Part shown: positions 61,512 to 64,000 of the stretch, one piece after another
Layout: each line of letters starts with the position of its first letter
Numbering within the stretch: the first letter of the stretch is position 1
Origin: Mycobacterium paraseoulense
GTDB lineage: Bacteria > Actinomycetota > Actinomycetes > Mycobacteriales > Mycobacteriaceae
Direction: 5' to 3'
Length of the DNA stretch: 64,000 nucleotides
NCBI RefSeq assembly: GCF_010731655.1
Contig: NZ_AP022619.1
Span: 3,534,001 to 3,598,000 of the forward strand
Made by a program: the position numbers and the translations under genes
The notes under the pieces: model-generated
Database searches by the model: none
Told to the model about the DNA's origin: nothing
What the model saw: only the letters and a program-made list of their open reading frames with translations

Positions 61512-61626
61512 CGCAGACGACCTCACAGATTTCTTCGTTCGTTCCGGTCCCACCCCGTGGGTACCGTTCGGTCACTAAAACTGTAGTCGATTACCCGGCG
61601 GCGCCCAATGTGAGGAAGCTCCCAGC

Positions 61627-63048
61627 TCAGCCGTCGCGTCGACGACGGCGGCCCCCCTCGGACGGCTGGACCTGCAGGCGCGCCAGCAGGTCGGCAACCG
61701 ACTGGCCGCCGGTTTGGGAGCCCTCGAGGCTTTGGCGGTGGCCGTCCGCGCCCTCCGCCAGCGGGTCCGCCCCGCCGTGCCGGGGCGCGTGCTCCGGCGG
61801 TGGCGGCGGGGCCAGCCGCGGTGGTGGCGCCTCGGCGGCCGGGTGCGGTGAATGGGGTGGCGGCGGTGGCGGGGGCGTGGCCGCGGCGGGCGCCGGGGGC
61901 GTCGGCGCGAACGGGCGCTCGTTCGGCGGCTCGAATGGGTGCTCGTTCGGGGGCTCGCTCGTGGGCGCGAACCTACGCACACCGTAGTCGCGGTACTCCG
62001 CCGAGTGGCGCGAGCGTGCGCGGCGACCGGACTCGTCGTACGGCGGTGGGGTCGCCGGCTCGACGGACGGGGCGGCCCAGGCCTCGTCCGGTTCGGAGTG
62101 GCGGGCGCGCCGGCGCCGGCCGGGCGTTTCGTCGGCCGGTGCCCCGGAGGGCTCGGAGCCGGCCCAGTGGCTGCCCGGCGTACCGGGCGGCAGCCATAGT
62201 CCGGACGAACCCACCGGCTGCCAACCCTGCGGCTGCGGCTGGTGCTGGGGCTCCGGCGCCGGCGGTGGGGGCGGTTGGCGAACAGGCTCGAATCGCGGAT
62301 CCGGCAGCGGCGGCGCGGCGCTGTACGACGGCTCGGACTGGGCCGGCGGCGCCGGCTCCGGCGGCGCTTCGTACTGGTAACGCGGCCGCTCCCGGCGCGG
62401 CTGCCGGGGCGGCAGCAGCGGCTCCTCGGGCACATCGATGATCGCCGTCTCGTCGGGGCGGCCCGTCGGGATGTCCTGGGGTACGGAGGTCACCCGGTCG
62501 CTGGCGACCCAGTCGTAGGGCGCGTCGCGCGGGGTCTCCCCGTTGCGGTCCCACTCGCTGTAGGCGCGTTCGGGCGGCGCCTCGGTCTCCGGTGTCTCCA
62601 GGGCGGGGCGCTGGGCGAGATCGGTGTCGAACAGGATTTCCAGGCTGGTGCGCAACGCGCTCAGCTCCGCGCGCAGCTCGGCCAGGTCGTCGGCGGCTTG
62701 AGCGCGCAGCTCGGAAGCGAGCTCTCGGCGCAGCTGGGACTCCACTGTCAGCTCGTACTCGCGCCGGGCCGAGATTTCCCGATCCAGCTGCAGGTCGTAC
62801 ACCAGCTTCAGGTCGCGGACGCGGGACTGGTCCGCGTCGCTCTGGCGGCGGTACAGCACCGACACGAAGGCGCCGGCGACTGCGGCCCACAGCGCCAGGA
62901 TTACAGCGAGCTTGAGGAGTTCCACCCGATTGGTGAAAACCAGCGCGGAGCTGGCCCCCATGGCGAGGACCAGCAACGCGGTCAAGAGCACCCACCCCGG
63001 CCTGCGGCCGCCGCGCCGGACCCTGGCGCCGCGGGACAGAACGGTCAT
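61627..63048 (-). CDS. Pro-rich membrane protein, Rv3604c type
   Basis: A 473-residue protein. Two N-terminal transmembrane helices (about 17-38 and 43-66) are followed by a coiled-coil-like Glu/Arg/Leu segment (about 70-145) and a long disordered Pro/Ala/Glu-rich tail. The tail contains a near-repeat EPPNEHPF/EPPNERPF and a poly-Pro run of eight. Only the first 145 residues look conserved; the tail is likely to vary in length between species. Function is unknown. It lies between folK-Rv3605c and the panC group in conserved order. Confidence 0.8.
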   Translation of the reverse strand: MTVLSRGARVRRGGRRPGWVLLTALLVLAMGASSALVFTNRVELLKLAVILALWAAVAGAFVSVLYRRQSDADQSRVRDLKLVYDLQLDREISARREYELTVESQLRRELASELRAQAADDLAELRAELSALRTSLEILFDTDLAQRPALETPETEAPPERAYSEWDRNGETPRDAPYDWVASDRVTSVPQDIPTGRPDETAIIDVPEEPLLPPRQPRRERPRYQYEAPPEPAPPAQSEPSYSAAPPLPDPRFEPVRQPPPPPAPEPQHQPQPQGWQPVGSSGLWLPPGTPGSHWAGSEPSGAPADETPGRRRRARHSEPDEAWAAPSVEPATPPPYDESGRRARSRHSAEYRDYGVRRFAPTSEPPNEHPFEPPNERPFAPTPPAPAAATPPPPPPPHSPHPAAEAPPPRLAPPPPPEHAPRHGGADPLAEGADGHRQSLEGSQTGGQSVADLLARLQVQPSEGGRRRRRDG

Positions 63049-63134
63049 GGCCTGACTGTACCTGCGCGAGGTCAATCCGCGTGTCGCCCTCCTTCGGCGA
63101 TTCTCACGCGGGTTGTCGGCCGGTCGGGGGTGGG

Positions 63135-63611
63135 CTAGTTTTCCGCGCCCTCCCCGTGCTCGGTCTGATCCGGCGGGGACTTGCAGCAATGTTGCAGCCA
63201 CAGCGCGGCTACGACGAGCGCCAGCGCGCTGACGGCGGCGACCACGGTCCCACTGGTGTCCTCGGCGGCCGCCCGCAGCCAGGACCGCCGCGGCAGGAAG
63301 TACACCAGCACGCCGACCCACCAGCCCAGCATCAGCGCGCCCACCCAGGCCGACGCCTTCGCGATCACCAGGGTGCGCGCCACCGCCAAGGGGTGCAGCC
63401 AGCCGGGCCCGACGCCGATTTCGCCCTCGTTGATCTTGGCCCGCACGTATCGCGCCCACAGCGCTTCGGCGACGGCGACCGCGAGCAGCGACAGGCCCGT
63501 CCACACCGTGATGGGCGGAAACCACCGGTATAGCCCGGTGACCAGCAGGTAGCCCACCACCGCAGCGCCGACCACCGCGGCCGTCAGGTCACGTTTCCTG
63601 GTCGGTCCCAT
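63135..63611 (-). CDS. DUF3180 membrane protein (Rv3605c type)
   Basis: A 158-residue protein with four hydrophobic helices (about 10-27, 36-52, 84-106, 118-140). The central segment VARTLVIAKASAWVGALMLGWW is the most conserved part of DUF3180. Function is unknown. ATG 63611 overlaps the folK stop by one base, so it is coupled to folate synthesis genes; conservation of this neighbour across actinobacteria is the only functional hint. Confidence 0.88.
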   Translation of the reverse strand: MGPTRKRDLTAAVVGAAVVGYLLVTGLYRWFPPITVWTGLSLLAVAVAEALWARYVRAKINEGEIGVGPGWLHPLAVARTLVIAKASAWVGALMLGWWVGVLVYFLPRRSWLRAAAEDTSGTVVAAVSALALVVAALWLQHCCKSPPDQTEHGEGAEN

Positions 63612-64000
63612 CAGGCTTCCGGCTCCCGATCGGCCCGCGACCCGCCCGCCCGCTCGAGCGTCAGGCCGGTCAATCGGACGCTTTCCCGGTCGGCCGGGTC
63701 CAGTTCGGCGAGCAGGCTCGCGACGGGTTGCGGGCCCTCGGCGACGGTCAGCCGGGCTTCGGGGTCGATGGCAAGCCACGGGATCATGACGAACGCCCGC
63801 AAATGGGCGAGCGGGTGCGGCAGCGTCAGGTTGTTCTCGCGCGAGATCACCTCCTCCTCGCCGTAACACGCGATCAGGTCGACGTCGAGGGTGCGCGGGC
63901 CCCACCGCTCGCCGCGGACCCGGCCGGCCGCCCGCTCGAATTCCTGCGCCCGGCGCAGCCAGCCCTGCCCGTCGCAGGCCGGGTCGTTCGCGATCAGCAC
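63611..64000 (-). CDS. folK: HPPK (FolK), N-terminus outside the window
   Basis: The C-terminal 129 residues of 6-hydroxymethyl-7,8-dihydropterin pyrophosphokinase. The signature GPRTLDVDLI (Mg2+ and pterin site) and LTLPHPLAHLRAFVMIPW are present. It catalyses pyrophosphoryl transfer to the pterin before dihydropteroate synthase. The start and nucleotide-binding loop lie beyond position 64000. Confidence 0.92.
   Translation of the reverse strand: MLIANDPACDGQGWLRRAQEFERAAGRVRGERWGPRTLDVDLIACYGEEEVISRENNLTLPHPLAHLRAFVMIPWLAIDPEARLTVAEGPQPVASLLAELDPADRESVRLTGLTLERAGGSRADREPEA

Overview
The window is chromosomal DNA from a mycobacterium. It is very GC-rich, uses many GTG and TTG starts, and its gene order closely follows the Mycobacterium tuberculosis stretch Rv3557c-Rv3606c as I remember it. 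Absence of PE/PPE genes and several extra gene blocks point to a non-tuberculous species; I cannot name it from sequence alone. Rv numbers below come from memory of that genome, not from a search.

Layout. 1-8124: the KstR2 regulon for the cholesterol C/D rings (kstR2, ipdF, fadE30, fadD3, fadE31-32-33, an aminotransferase), with two matching KstR2 operators. 8121-8951: nat. 9043-14133: a plus-strand block holding a DsbA-like protein, a membrane Ser/Thr kinase with 12 extracellular kelch motifs, an F420-type nitroreductase and a coiled-coil membrane protein. It lies between nat and the hsaA-hsaD-hsaC-hsaB operon, which are adjacent in M. tuberculosis. 14130-22637: the KstR part (hsaADCB, kshB, fadE34, kstR) with three KstR operators. 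22642-31185: a LacI-type regulator, a probable Zur-controlled zinc/manganese ABC transporter, an LppH-type lipoprotein, an orphan PxpA, a metallo-beta-lactamase-fold protein, ArsB2 and a secreted glycerophosphodiesterase.

31191-41133: housekeeping genes (23S rRNA methyltransferase, cysS, ispF, ispD, carD, lpqE, radA, disA, canB, mutY). 41144-48490: a seven-gene module orthologous to Rv0081-Rv0087, namely an ArsR regulator and six subunits resembling hydrogenase-4/formate hydrogenlyase. Its large subunit lacks all four Ni-binding cysteines, so it is probably an energy-converting-hydrogenase-related complex and not a hydrogenase. 48592-51761: a hydrolase, mhuD, lpqF and an Rv0080-like flavin-fold protein with an upstream DosR-like box. 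51776-53443: cbtB-cbtA and a histidine-phosphatase-fold gene downstream of a cobalamin riboswitch. 53547-64000: clpC1, lsr2, lysS and the pantothenate/folate string coaX, panD, panC, three conserved genes and a partial folK.

The dominant biology is steroid degradation. KshB feeds electrons to ring 9-hydroxylation, HsaA/B/C/D open and cleave the A/B rings, FadE34 acts on the side chain, and FadD3, FadE30-33 and IpdF degrade the remaining indanedione propionate. The less expected parts are the two-propeller kinase, the relocated nickel-less hydrogenase-like complex and the riboswitch-led cobalt operon. No tRNA, rRNA, insertion sequence, phage gene or CRISPR array was seen.
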